Part shown: positions 1 through 10,746 of the stretch, piece after piece | Position numbering within the stretch: position 1 is the stretch's first letter | Layout: the number at the start of each line of letters is the position of its first letter | Assembly (NCBI GenBank): GCA_011109175.1 | Contig: RDEW01000044.1 | Coordinates: 354,280-418,279 of the forward strand | Direction of reading: 5' to 3' | Source: Dicyema japonicum | Lineage: Eukaryota > Dicyemida > Rhombozoa > Dicyemidae | DNA length: 64,000 nucleotides | The notes under the pieces: generated by a model | What the model was told of the DNA's origin: nothing | Databases searched by the model: none | What the model saw: only the letters and a program-made list of their open reading frames with translations | Made by a program: the position numbers and the translations under genes

Positions 1-1308
1 AATTAACCTCCTTGATATCATAATCGTTATCTTCTCGAAAAAATATTTTTAGTTACTCCATAAACAGCAAGTGATTTGTTGGATAACTAGGGGATTCTGG
101 GCTGTGGTTGTGAATAGCCACTTTGGGGTATTTCGCATTCAGTATCCTGCACAGAAGATCCATTAGAAGAACAAAGACCTTGTAATATCCCCCTCTTTAT
201 CTTTACTTCCCCAATTTCATTGTGCTGATAAATTGAGCATACACGTAATTTTTCTTAATTCGTTTGGGTATGGCACATGTCTTTCTTCGGGATAGGTGAT
301 TCCAGTGTAGAACCACTCATCTGGAGAATGCTTTCCGTGTATTAACTTTGAGACCTCTTCACAGAGGCGGTCATAATTGATGTGAATTCTTTAAGGAAGA
401 AGTTGTAAACCCCATCACATCCGTAGCTCTCCACTTCGGGAGCTGTTTGTTTACTTCAAGAATGCTTTGTCTGCTAAAGTCCACAAACATGTTTTCTGTT
501 TCTGTCACTTTTTGTTAATCAGAAATTTGTTCTCATTGCCCACTTGTTTTTACCAAAGATTCTCCCAAAAAAGACACTCGCTTTCGCTGAACAAAAATTG
601 AGTATTCATTTGATCCTCGTTTAAACCACGATAAAAATATCTAGATTAAGCTCAAAACACTAATTATGTTTTCTTAATTGCTTTCTAGATTTTTGGATTT
701 GAAGTATTTTCTGCACAATCTCTCGTTTCTCATATCTCTGGTTTCCTCTCAGTCCAGTGAGCTCTGTTATTATTTATGCTGCTTTTTCAGTTTTGTGAGC
801 TTGGCTTCCAAATGGTGGATCCTATCGCTCCTTTTTCGAGCACGTTGCGAGATCTTCATACGCACACTGTCCAACATAAACAATATCCGTGATATTGCTT
901 ATATTTGTTGGTGGAGATGACATTATATTGATTGTGGATCTAATAGAGATGAAAAACCTCCTTTCTTGGTACGGTACTTTCCGTGTAGGTTTCTGATTAT
1001 AGCGGGCGATTAACCTCACTTGACGGATTTAAGAGTATAACTCTTCTATTGCATCTCTGCAGAGACCTCAACTTGGCCCGATGCTTTTCCCTAGACCCCA
1101 CACAAGCACGTATCAGCCGAATGCCTGAATCTTCGAAGTCACGACTGCGCGTTCCATGGTTCATGCGTATCATGGATTCTAGAGGCATTTGAGGCTGGAA
1201 CTCTGCAGAAGTCCATCGTTCCTTAATTTCGGAGGCTCTTTTACGGCTAGCCTTGATCTTCAAGACATTTTTTCCCAAAAATNTTTTCCCTAGACCCCAC
1301 ACAAGCAC
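1..1308 (-). pseudogene. Non-LTR retrotransposon reverse transcriptase remnant (R family)
   Basis: Read on the minus strand, broken frames carry successive pieces of one LINE polyprotein. An N-terminal charged region (about 1308-1000) contains RMNHGTRSRDFEDSG and RACVGSREKHRAK. Then come RT finger-like stretches near 440-300 (GCDGVYNFFLKEFTSI, DEWFYTGITY, RKITCM), an RGILQG motif near 210, and HLLFM followed by LKIFF near 70-20, where the catalytic YMDD-like motif should be. Several stops and frame changes, and loss of the second catalytic Asp, show it is dead. The copy runs off the window at base 1. Placement in a non-LTR family comes from remembered motif order; the exact clade is not established. 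Related fragments occur at 16142, 18085 and 60300. Confidence 0.7.
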
Positions 1309-1482
1309 CTATCGGCCGAATGCCTGAATCTTCGTAGTCACGACGGTGTGTTCAACGGTTTATGCATATCATGGATTCTTGAGGCATTGGAGGCTGGAAC
1401 TCTCCAGAAATCTATCGTTCCTTAATTTCGGAGGCTCTTTTTCAGCTAGTCTTGATCTTCAAAACATTTTTTCCGAAAAATG
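1085..1482 (-). repeat. Tandem duplication, about 199-bp unit, of the R-family 5' coding region
   Basis: The block beginning ttttccctagaccccacaca occurs at 1085 and again at 1284. Both copies run to a cattttttccc-type end with scattered substitutions, some of which would change residues. The first unit is in frame with the retrotransposon remnant and the second is its upstream duplicate. A single N lies at 1283, exactly at the unit boundary, so an assembly contribution cannot be excluded. Confidence 0.8.
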
Positions 1483-1597
1483 AATAGGCCCCAGATATCA
1501 AATGAGTAAAAATGTTTGGTTCAATGTATTGTTTTTATATAGTACTCAAAAAGAATGATTTTCGTACTTCCATTATCCAATAAGACATTTAAAGTCA

Positions 1598-1852
1598 TTA
1601 GTCTTCTCGCATTTTGTTATAACGTATTCTAAATGGGGCAAGAATGGTTAAGGTGTTAGGCACAGAGAGTGATTTCACATCCAACATAGTGCGGATTACA
1701 TAAGCGACTAGTTTGTCCATAGAAGTACTGCCATCCAGGTAAAGGTTGTCAGTGAGTGTGCTGTAAAGTCTCCAGTCTGCATGTTTGTAGTTGAATTGTT
1801 CTGGGAACCTCTTACAAGCAAAGTTTCTTTCTTGATCTAAAATAAAAATCAA
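1598..1852 (-). pseudogene. LINE fragment (endonuclease-RT linker type)
   Basis: An 84-codon minus-strand frame contains HADWRLYSTLTDNLYLDG, SMDKLVAYVIRTML and VKSLSVPNTL. The pattern (aromatic-aspartate-tryptophan, DG, then 'SIP'-like) resembles the linker between the AP endonuclease and RT of Jockey/CR1-type LINEs. No endonuclease or RT catalytic motif is present, so the assignment rests on this short pattern only. Confidence 0.45.
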
Positions 1853-1860
1853 AATAATTT

Positions 1861-2272
1861 TTATTTTAACTATTTATTACGTTTGTTCAATAAATCAATT
1901 CTATTTCAACTATTTATTACGTTTGTTCAATAAATCAATTCTATTTTAAATATTTATTGCGGTCTTTCCATGAAATCATTTCGATTATAACTGCGGTCTT
2001 TCGATAAAATCATATCGATTATAACGAATTCTAATGGCGGTTCTTGCATAAAATTAATTCTTTTGAAAATACAAACCCCACTCAATAAATTTTTTAAAGC
2101 CATAATCAATTCCATAACTTAAACCAAATTCATTATCTTATTTGCCCAAACTCATTGCAGAAATAGATATTTTATACCCACTCAATAAATTTTTTAAAGC
2201 CATAATCAATTCCATAACTTAAACCAAATTCATTATCTTATTTGCCCAAACTCATTGCAGAAATAGATACTT
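1861..2272. repeat. Two short tandem arrays (41-bp and 100-bp units)
   Basis: From about 1863 a 41-bp unit (core ctatttattacgtttgttca) is repeated twice almost exactly, then decays over two further degenerate units to about 2030. From 2077 a 100-bp unit beginning cccactcaataaatttttta is repeated once, the second copy at 2177, nearly identical. Both arrays lie just upstream of C1GalT copy 1. Confidence 0.9.
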
Positions 2273-2539
2273 TTCTTGACGATTTTTAAACCCGTAGTTC
2301 ATTCCTCATATACTCATCTTCATTTTCAACTACCCAGTATTTCTCATATTCTGGTCCATTGTATAATAGATACTGGGCGATATTCGAATCATTTTCTTGT
2401 TTAAAATCAATAATTTCTTTTCTATTTATTTATCTAAAAATTAGTTTAATTAAAAACTATTTAATTTTTAAATAATAAATTAAAATTTAAAATAAAACAA
2501 CACGATATTCAAATTGAAATAAATAATTATCATCACTTC

Positions 2540-3643
2540 ATGCTACAATTATTGTGTACGAAAAAGTAAATTTTATGTTGTTCACAAGATTTGTCAATAT
2601 TCTTGTATTATTAACACTTTTCGTCACTATAATATATTTGTCCAATAATATAGAACACTATCTAATAGAATTCAAATTTTTTTGTTATTCACAAGATTTG
2701 TCAATATTCTTGTATTATTAACACTTTTCGTCACTATAATATATTTGTCCAATAATATAGAACACTATCTAATAGAATTCAGAAACAGCCAAGTAGTTGC
2801 TTCGACTATCCTGTATAGTACAAGACATTCTCAAATCGAATTCAAAAGCAGTCAAATTGCTTCAAAGCAAACAATTTTTTGTATGGTTTTAACTAGCGTA
2901 ACCAATTATAAAACACGTGGAGTTTCTGTGTTAAACACGTGGGGGAAAAGATGTGACAAAGTTCTATTTTTTGTTGGAAAACCAGGCCTGAAGGAAAAAC
3001 ACGTGGTTTCATTAGACATTAATGACGACTATGAACATCTCCCATCCAAAACTTTTGGAGCGTTTGAATACATTGAGGATATCTTTTCTGGGCAGTTTGA
3101 CTGGGTTATCAAGGCTGATGATGACACTTACATTATTATGGAGAATCTGAGATATTTTCTGAAATTCTATGACCCAATTGATTTGAACAGTTTCGGTCTT
3201 AAGTTTTACAAGTATTTTCCGAACGGGTACTTCAGTGGAGGAGCATCTTACATTCTCAGCAAAACAGCGGTTAATAAAGTCGTTTCGGGCTTTAAATCTA
3301 AGGTACTTGATTTTGTCGATTTTAGAATCAACATTGTTATGCAGATACTGGAATGGAGGACCTCAAAATTGGGGAATGTCTCAACTTCCTTAATGTACCC
3401 ATTGTCACCGATGAATCCCGACCTTCAAAATTCTCCCCTTTTAATTTTTATGATACTATTTTAAAGAACTTCCCTAAATGGTACAAAAAATATAGAAAAA
3501 TTGATTCTTTTCCAGTTTGACCCAATTATGAAATTTAGGAACATTCCAATTTTCACAGAAATTTAATTTCTCTACATTATATGACTCCTAATGATATGAA
3601 AGTTGCTGATTACTTTATTTATAATATTTCGCTTATAAAATAA
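2540..3643 (+). CDS. Core-1 beta-1,3-galactosyltransferase-like protein, copy 1 (spliced)
   Basis: This is a Golgi type II glycosyltransferase of the C1GalT family (GT31), which adds galactose to O-linked GalNAc. Proposed exons are 2540-2565, 2696-3302, 3326-3514 and 3539-3643 (308 aa; human C1GALT1 is about 363). Introns are 130, 23 and 24 nt, all GT...AG. Residues 10-27 are a signal anchor (FVNILVLLTLFVTIIYL). IFCMVLTS and TWGKRCDKVLFF open the catalytic domain, the metal-binding DxD lies in KADDDTY (150-152), and SGGASYILSK is at 189-198. After the 23-nt intron come a Cys and EDLKIGECL (222-230). After the 24-nt intron comes LISLHYMTPNDM, matching the family's SFHY region. Without splicing the C-terminus is lost to frame change and stop. 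The first intron is 130 nt because a 107-bp duplication supplies a second acceptor; using the first acceptor (2588) gives a frameshift. Confidence 0.85.
2575..2788 (+). repeat. 107-bp direct duplication inside the first intron/second exon of C1GalT copy 1
   Basis: The segment containing ttcacaagatttgtcaatat starts at 2581 and again at 2688, about 107 bp apart. It includes the 3' end of intron 1, the acceptor and the codons for the membrane anchor. The two repeats are nearly identical, so the duplication is recent or an assembly artefact. 107 is not a multiple of three, so only one copy can be used in frame. Confidence 0.9.
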
Positions 3644-3728
3644 CACATTTTATTGACGTTTGTAATCTGTACTTAATATTATTATTACACAAAGCATATT
3701 CTAACTAACTAGCTTAAATTGGATCCCA

Positions 3729-4075
3729 ATACGAAGTGGTAGATTGGAGTTGGTTTCCAGACGGATGAGCCTGATATTGGGAGATGGGTCCAAATGCGTC
3801 AGGCGAGCATGGTTAGACCCACGTGCCTGGTATTAAGAGGTCGATCTGAATTTCTCAGGTGAGCATATGTAGACGGTGAGACTGGTGTTGGCAACCCGGC
3901 TTAAATGTCTCAGCTAAGTATAGGCAACAGTGAGTCTGATGTTGAGAGACCAGTCTGAATGTTTCAGCTGAGTATGGTTAGATCGATGATTATGGGTTGA
4001 CAAACCGGTCTAAATCTATCAGATGAGCGTGGTTGGACAAATGACAATTTGTCAGCCAAATTTGGCATCGAAACG
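3729..4075. repeat. 55-bp minisatellite downstream of C1GalT copy 1
   Basis: About six degenerate units of about 55 bp share the core ctcaggtgagcat followed by agac.gtgag.ctg.t.ttg. A related array lies at 50880-51345 after C1GalT copy 2, as part of the same duplicated block. No coding frame is supported. Confidence 0.8.
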
Positions 4076-5690
4076 TATGCGGAACGCAGACTTTTAATCC
4101 TAGTCGTATTGAGATCCCATACGGACGCATTCATCATCCATGAAGGTATCCAGAACTCCATTTGGAAATAACATAAATTACAAATGTCTTTATTCATGAC
4201 AAATGATTGATTGACAGCTGTCAATATCAATTTGGGCGCACACCACCAAGGCTCTAGGGATTGCGACACGTTTATTAATCAATGATTTCAATTAACGAAT
4301 TGTGAATAAAGTCCCTTTTTTAAATCTAAATTATTATTTGAAAGAAAGTCTTTTAGTTACTATGAAGAAAATAGCATCCAAATTTTGCCGCAAGGAAGTG
4401 ATCCACGTAGAAATTTAGCTCTGGGATGTGATGAATCAGAGTTTTGTCTCCTGACCTGACTAGATTGGTGATATTATCGATCAGTCTGTACCAGGACTAC
4501 CATGTGTTTTTCAAAATTATAACTCCAATACTTTAAATATGTTATCCCTCTAGTCATGTCGTTCATCATTTAAAATTTGAGACCGTGGAAAATGGTGTAA
4601 TATCATTTGATTCGAATAGGCCGACGACCGGCTATCCGCATTCACTCTCTATATCTGACTATCTAGAAAATGCGGAGAATCTATGGAGAACGAGACCGTT
4701 CCCGTTTCTACCAACTCTGTTGGATCTTCGAGGACCCCGAACGAGAGCCAGAACCCGGAAAACCAGGATCACTTGATTAGTAGTTAACTTTTAACTTTTT
4801 CTAACTCAGTGATCTTAGGGTAAAAAAATAGTGGAATATTGATGAAGCGAAAATAAAGGGGAACATGCAAATAATTTATTTGATGGGAAATATTGCCTTT
4901 TATACAAACTCAAGAGGATCCTTTCTAAGACTTCTAAATTTTTCAGTGGAGATAGTTATGCCGCCAGTAAATAAAATAATTACTGAGGTGAGTTGTTTGG
5001 TTTCGAGTAGGAAACGAATCCACCCCCAAATGGAAAAAGAGTCAAGGAATATTTAACAAGCACGCGATTATCAAAAGTGTTACTAAATCCATTAGGCTTC
5101 TTTCATTCTCTGAGCAATACATATAGAATTTATTAGAAACAAAAAACAACCCCCCTCAATTACGGCGGAAACCCAGTGATACTCCATAAAACTTTTCGTT
5201 TTCAATATAATTTGATAATCTGTCGAAATACCATCGCCCAGTAATTTTTCAGATTTAAACTAGAAATTCCTTTCTAGATCATGCGAACAATCGTCTTCGT
5301 TCATGTCGATGGAAGATGCCCAATGTTTTCACAATCGGCATGTCCTGTGTCTTTGAAGACATATGAGAGAAGAAATCTTATATTTTATCCAATATTAAAT
5401 TTAATGATTTATATCAGTAGAAATTTTCCCGCCTTGTGACGTCTAGCTCTGGAAAACAGGACAAACAAAGAGATCCCGAACCTCTTCACTAACTAGAGAG
5501 AGATAATGTCTACATCGTAAACGACAAAGTTCCACACTGACGGCCCTCAGAAGAAGCAGTTCTGAAGAGCCGATCTCAAGAGGTATGCGCTCCAGTGTCT
5601 TGGATATTTAAAATAATAATTAATTATTAAAAAAAATTATTTATTAAATAATTATTAATTTAAAAATTGACACGTCGACGTTTTATCGCA
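4075..5690. other. No supported gene
   Basis: The duplicated C1GalT block continues to about 4480. Beyond it are only short open frames (4585-4776, 4865-5056) with no recognisable motif, no plausible micro-intron partner and no homolog in the window. AT-rich palindromic stretches occur near 5610-5660. Confidence 0.6.
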
Positions 5691-5737
5691 TTGTCTTGTT
5701 GTTGACATTTTCAATTTTATTATTATTATTATTATTT

Positions 5738-6060
5738 ATTAACCCCGGATACACCGAGAAACAAGTTAAAGTAAACAACTAATTAAGTGTATCCAGTTTT
5801 CACTTCTACAGAAACAGAGTCCATCCGGAATCACCATAAAAGGTAAGACGTCCATTACATGCAGTTGTGGAAACCCCTCCAGTGGAGTGGGGAAGAGCAA
5901 ATGATCCTTTTCCATACCGGCCTGGCACTGGGCGTCACCTAGACAGGTGGATCACATGACGCCACTCTATTAGAAAGAGAGATGAGGAACAGACAAGCAG
6001 GCAGAAAAATTTAACCAATTAACCACGCAGCACCAAATGGCGCCACGCGGCAAAGGAACA
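5738..6060 (-). repeat. SINE G-type element, with a recurrent cap sequence
   Basis: The stretch ttattaaccccggatacacc (from about 5738) recurs at about 15965. From 5810 follow the blocks cccctccagtggagtgggg and acaggtggatcacatgacg, which recur in diverged form at 12940, 23410, 27650 (reverse), 54340, 55930, 56590 and 57850. In several copies the right end carries a reversed tRNA-like B box (ggttcgattcc in reverse complement). A tRNA-derived SINE is therefore likely, drawn here in minus orientation. Exact ends are unclear. Confidence 0.6.
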
Positions 6061-6121
6061 TTTTCAATTTTGTAGTATTATACTTTAATTAAGTTATAAT
6101 TTTATATAAATTTTCCTAATT

Positions 6122-6260
6122 ATTATTGGGGTCGGTGAATAGTGATGGAAGGGTATTATCAAAATGTGCTTGAAGAATTTTTTGGTAATTTCTTATGTTT
6201 GCATCTTCTACGCTATCTTGACTAATCAATGTACTATGTGTTATTCAATATCGAATATAT
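6122..6260 (+). repeat. Dispersed 60-bp block (copy 1)
   Basis: The pattern tattggggtcggtgaatagt then gatggaagg.tattatcaaaatg recurs in diverged form at 7628, 17853 and 35366, and partially at 22784. Each copy is followed by an AT-rich, hydrophobic-coding stretch. I cannot tell whether this is a shared exon of a small membrane-protein family or a plain repeat. Confidence 0.5.
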
Positions 6261-6394
6261 TTATATTTGAATTTTTTTGGAAACATATATTTTCAGAATA
6301 TTCTTCAATTTTATATAAATATTACCCCCCCCCCCCCACCCTTAATAACTTGGTTAACATTTTTGCTTTTTTTTAACGTTTTACCTTTTATATG

Positions 6395-6610
6395 AATTAC
6401 TTGTTTGATCTTCGTCATATCCCCTTGGACATATTGATGCAACAAATCCGTGGTGAAAATAAACTCATTTTGGCAGGAGCTGGTAGGAGGAATGTACATG
6501 TTTACAATTGTAATATTTCCCATATTTGCTCAAATGGAGATTTCAACGTATTACCTTCGGAGATGGAGGAGCTTAATGCGATGGCGTTATTGTGTAACAT
6601 ATCTGAGATT
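6395..6610 (-). pseudogene. LINE apurinic endonuclease fragment
   Basis: The minus-strand frame reads GNITIVNMYIPPTSSCQNEF and then TTDLLHQYVQGD. This is the 'I(V)NVYIPP....' motif of the AP-endonuclease domain in Jockey/I/CR1-type LINEs, just before the DFN motif. The upstream part (HRIKLLHLRR) is in another frame, and the DFN motif itself is lost in a homopolymer-rich stretch (poly-C at 6326-6338). Confidence 0.6.
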
Positions 6611-6614
6611 TGAC

Positions 6615-7594
6615 GAGAGTGTTAGAGTGGGAGGAAAGTGTGTCAATTTCATCTTGTTTGTTGGAATATCAACGCTCGTTATTTTTTCAATGTTAACACT
6701 TTGCTTCCTTCTTGTCCATATCTCTTACCAAAATCAATTTTTTCTATTATTGACATTTTTTAACATCCTTCCAGAATAGTGATCATTTCCTTTCTCCTTG
6801 TTAATATTTTGATTTATGAGGCCTGTTCAAGTTCTTTCGAGCCCTGGAGGTGTTTGCATATCAATCTAATTTTTCTTCGATGACGTCGTCGTTAATAACG
6901 AAATTGATTAAAGACTGGTCCCTCATCCTTGGACGGAATTCGTTGATAAAATCACTATCAGGTTTCGACGGATTTTTATGGATATCAATATTAGTTCGAC
7001 ATAACAAATGATCTGCCTCATCCGAGATACGAGAACTTGTACCTCCATCCCGGAATTACGGCATTTCGACTCCCGGTCTTTCAAGGAATAATACGTTTAT
7101 CGAAGTGAACCCACAAGGCATCAAATTTTCTTCCAGAGATTAAAAACATTTAAATGATTTTTAATGATTTAAATCTAACAACCATGTTTTTAAGGTACTT
7201 TGTTTTTTTTGTATTAATTTGATCAATAACAAGTATTTTCTGGTCAAACTTATTGAAGTATTCAACTGTGATTTATTTAACGATTTAATCCAGATCGTAT
7301 GTAATTTTTCTCCTTTTCTTAAAAGAAGAGTTTGCTGCTAATTTCCTTTTATTCTCTATCTCAATATTAAAGTCTGCAATTATATCTTCGTTCAGTCTAA
7401 TGACCTCACGACATGTCAGTTCCACTTGTATATTTGCGGCATTGGAGTATTCACAGTATATATTAATTTATACAATTAACAATATGGGAATTATGATTAT
7501 ACTAACTTTATAATTCTTTTTTTACGAGAAGTTTAACGTCGATCAACTTGGTTTTACTTCTTTCTCGGATTTCGGGTTCTACACCTCACCAATG
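6615..7594. other. No supported gene
   Basis: A 109-codon plus-strand frame (6450-6779) overlaps the antisense LINE fragment and continues into hydrophobic low-complexity sequence; I do not support it as a gene. The remainder is AT-rich with no repeated or coding signal that I recognise. Confidence 0.5.
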
Positions 7595-7760
7595 TATTGA
7601 GTTTCTCTAATATTTTATGAATATATTATTGGATTCATCATATAGTGTTGAAGTCTATTATCAAAATGTCTAATGTCTATATATTTTGGTAACCTATAAA
7701 TATTGATCGTTCTTCACTATTTGATTTGTCTTATTGCTTATATCCTAATAACAATCCATT
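7595..7760 (+). repeat. Near-identical dispersed repeat E, copy 1
   Basis: About 155 bp starting tctctaatattttatgaata match 35345-35506 with only a handful of differences. It embeds the dispersed 60-bp block (ttatcaaaatgtctaatgtc). High identity over 28 kb apart suggests recent duplication or a mobile unit. Confidence 0.85.
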
Positions 7761-7904
7761 GAGAGAGTCTTAATATTTATTGTTGTAATGAATAAAAGAT
7801 TTATTATGTCAAAAGTTAATTTATGTTAACCTGTAAAATACCCCTCTCACGAAAAGTATAAAAAATTCCAAAATCATTTATTGAATTACTCTAATAATCT
7901 TTAA

Positions 7905-8213
7905 TTAATTATCAAGATTACTTAACATGATTTTATCTTTGAACATCCATTCTTTAAGGTACGCTTCTAATTTTTCTTTTTTCACACCTTTCATTATTTT
8001 TATTCTTAATTTCTGTTTGTTCCAATAGCTTTCAATTGTTTGAGTGTTAACTCTGTTGATAAATACTTTTATATGATTTACAGTCAGGTGTTCGAAATTC
8101 AAGAACTTGTTAATATTGAGATTTCCTTTCCATTCATCCGACCAATTGAATGTACCAGGTAAACACACATCCATCACTATTGTATAACGTGACCTGTTAT
8201 CTATTGTCAACAA
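7905..8213 (-). pseudogene. ISXO2-like (IS1595-type) DDE transposase C-terminal fragment
   Basis: The minus-strand frame contains LTVNHIKVF, then TQTIESYWNKQKLRIK and GVKKEKLEAYLKEWMF. This is the 'VNHS.NFV...T..IE..W...K' signature at the end of ISXO2-like transposases, which are widespread as degenerate copies in animal genomes. The N-terminal zinc ribbon and the first catalytic residues are absent. A second fragment lies at 39899. Confidence 0.7.
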
Positions 8214-8270
8214 ATTTCATGTATTTTCTGGTTGGAGTGTATGAAGTATCTACAACCCCCGGGGGGTACT

Positions 8271-8860
8271 TTACAGGTGATCCAATTTATCTTTCTTTAG
8301 GGACTCAACAAAGAATTCTTGATCGTCAGTGAAACATAAAAAATCTATTAAAGATGTAGAATAATGGTCCTTGAAAGATTTGATAATTCCACAATCCAGA
8401 TTATTATGAGGCTCAACGTTGCCCATTAGCAGAATAATTATCCGATTTTGTGACAAAAAATGTTCATTAATCCTATGAAGCCAACAAACATCTAAACACA
8501 CCTTTTGTCATCCATGCATTTTTGGATGAAGAATAGATAACATTATGGTTTGACGGGAGGAAATTCTTGATGCATCTTAGATTACGAAACTTTTCAAAAA
8601 TCAAAGGGTCTAATTTTTCTCCTGTATAGCTGCAGCAGACAAAGACAGTTATTTTTTCTTTCCTGTGTTTGAATCCAAATATTCTTCATTGTTTCGAATA
8701 AAAGATTTTCTTTACACTACGTCTGAAAAAAAGACACGTTTCGTCGCAATTGAAAATGTTATGTTTTTCATATTTGTCAATTTTGATATTAAGTTTAATT
8801 AAGAAGTCATCAATCATGGAACTGTCACTTGAAACTTTTTCTCCAGACCTGTATCATGCA
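8271..8860 (-). pseudogene. pogo/Tigger-like (Tc1/mariner superfamily) transposase remnant
   Basis: Read on the minus strand from 8860: IFNCDETCLFF carries the first catalytic Asp, followed by KEKITVFVCCSYTGEKL, IFEKFRNLRCIKNF and KNAWMTKG. A frame change then leads to IIILLMGNVEPHNN and CGIIKSFKDHYSTSL. The order matches DDE_1/Tigger transposases. The position of the second catalytic Asp reads Gly (LLMGN rather than LLMDN), and an internal stop, a frameshift and a deletion before CGIIKSF make it inactive. Confidence 0.8.
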
Positions 8861-9012
8861 GTGCATTGCTTCCGGCCTTGGACTATTGATCCCCCAGTAA
8901 GCCATTCTATGTTCCATTGATATCGACATTCGTATTTTCAAAACACTTAAATATAATTGAATGAAGCAATTTTTGATTAGTCTTCTTCAGAGAAATCTTC
9001 TTTTGACATTCC

Positions 9013-9205
9013 TTTATATCAGTGGTTCTCAGCATTTCTGTGACAACTCGCATTATCAAGTATTCGATATTATTAGTGTTTCTTCAAAAATATACACACG
9101 TTCAAGATTTATTAGTGTTTCCGCAAAATCAATATGTATAAATAAAAGTATATACATTTTTCAAAAGATCTATCAATTTAAAATATATAAAACATTTATG
9201 TAATT
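9013..9205. repeat. hAT-type terminal/MITE-like repeat
   Basis: The segment starts cagtggttctcagcatttct and continues through gacaactcgcattatcaagt to aaaatatataaaaca. The same body is at 36143-36262. The start resembles hAT terminal inverted repeats, and a matching reverse end (ggctgagaacccctg) lies at 61579-61593. Short open frames across it are probably not genes. Confidence 0.55.
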
Positions 9206-10202
9206 GAATCAGGGAAAGTATTTGAATCAACAGTTGTAATACTATAATCATTCTGGCAAAACTATAAATGATTTATAATGCAATACAACATTCATTTTAT
9301 TAAATGAGAAAACATCTCCGAGAAGAAAAGTAATGTCTCTTACATCAAGAAATAACATCTCTAAATCTGAATTGTAGCTAAGTTCAGGATTTCTGCCAAA
9401 TTTACAGTTCATCCATTCTCTGTGATAATAAATATATTAGGTCATATTTGAAGAGGATTCGTGTGACATCAATCTATATCTTGAAAAAAGTACAAGTAAT
9501 TGACATTAAAAATGTTAAAAATTTGAAATTATAGAGTTTTTTTCGATATTTTTTTAAAATTTATGGAAGCATCCTGTAACAACTATTTTGGAAGAAAATA
9601 AAATTCTCGAAAAGGATAGAAACTTTAATGATAACGTTAAAAATTATTTGATGCTTTATTTCAATAGATTTGATTAAAATTAGTTTAAAGACCTATACAA
9701 AATCTTGGTGAGAGTGTAGGCCGACTCAGGAATCCGAGGGCCATGTTTTACTAACGTGTTTGTGAAAAACTTTATAAGGAGGGATATCAAGTTTAGTTGA
9801 CTGATAATTATTTTGAGTCAAAGTAAATTTAGAAGTCAACTGCAGATATTGTTCCAAGTCATCGATGGAACAAGGACATATATCAGAAAAATGATGGGAG
9901 TTAACTTGTAAAAAACAGTCGATTCTGTCAAATAAAAAACTGTCTGTCTAATAGGAAATTTGACAGTGTCTAAAGATTATACAATTTTTACTAGCAGATA
10001 CTGAGGAAGACAAAAGTTTTTTAAATATTCACGACTTGTATCAGTGCTCCTTACGCCAGTACTCCGCAATGCTATGAAGGTAGTAGATTACTTAAACGAA
10101 CCAATGGTAAAAAAAATCTCTGGAGACGATATAGATTTTTCTTCAGACGATGTGAGTTAATTTATCCAGTTTTTGATATTTTAATAAATAGTCAGTATAA
10201 AT
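9206..10202. other. Mostly non-coding; one exon candidate beside the gap
   Basis: Nothing recognisable to about 10040. Immediately left of the gap a frame reads MKVVDYLNEPMVKKISGDDI and ends at GAC GAT followed by gtgagttaattta (10153 onward), a good splice donor. The continuation is hidden by the gap, so this is only a possible exon. Confidence 0.3.
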
Positions 10203-10746
10203 NNNNNNNNNNNNNNNNNNNNNNNNNNNNNNNNNNNNNNNNNNNNNNNNNNNNNNNNNNNNNNNNNNNNNNNNNNNNNNNNNNNNNNNNNNNNNNNNNN
10301 NNNNNNNNNNNNNNNNNNNNNNNNNNNNNNNNNNNNNNNNNNNNNNNNNNNNNNNNNNNNNNNNNNNNNNNNNNNNNNNNNNNNNNNNNNNNNNNNNNNN
10401 NNNNNNNNNNNNNNNNNNNNNNNNNNNNNNNNNNNNNNNNNNNNNNNNNNNNNNNNNNNNNNNNNNNNNNNNNNNNNNNNNNNNNNNNNNNNNNNNNNNN
10501 NNNNNNNNNNNNNNNNNNNNNNNNNNNNNNNNNNNNNNNNNNNNNNNNNNNNNNNNNNNNNNNNNNNNNNNNNNNNNNNNNNNNNNNNNNNNNNNNNNNN
10601 NNNNNNNNNNNNNNNNNNNNNNNNNNNNNNNNNNNNNNNNNNNNNNNNNNNNNNNNNNNNNNNNNNNNNNNNNNNNNNNNNNNNNNNNNNNNNNNNNNNN
10701 NNNNNNNNNNNNNNNNNNNNNNNNNNNNNNNNNNNNNNNNNNNNNN
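10203..10746. other. Assembly gap (544 Ns)
   Basis: Unknown sequence. The right edge opens directly inside the LINE A C-terminal domain, so the gap probably hides more of that element. Confidence 1.

Noticed and set aside
3964-4269. 101-codon minus-strand frame with a diverged partner near 51269-51514
   Set aside because: It spans the minisatellite and its flank in a duplicated block; the frame is not maintained in the second copy.
6326-6338. Poly-C tract as a regulatory or structural signal
   Set aside because: Single homopolymer run with no partner; more likely a length-unstable tract.
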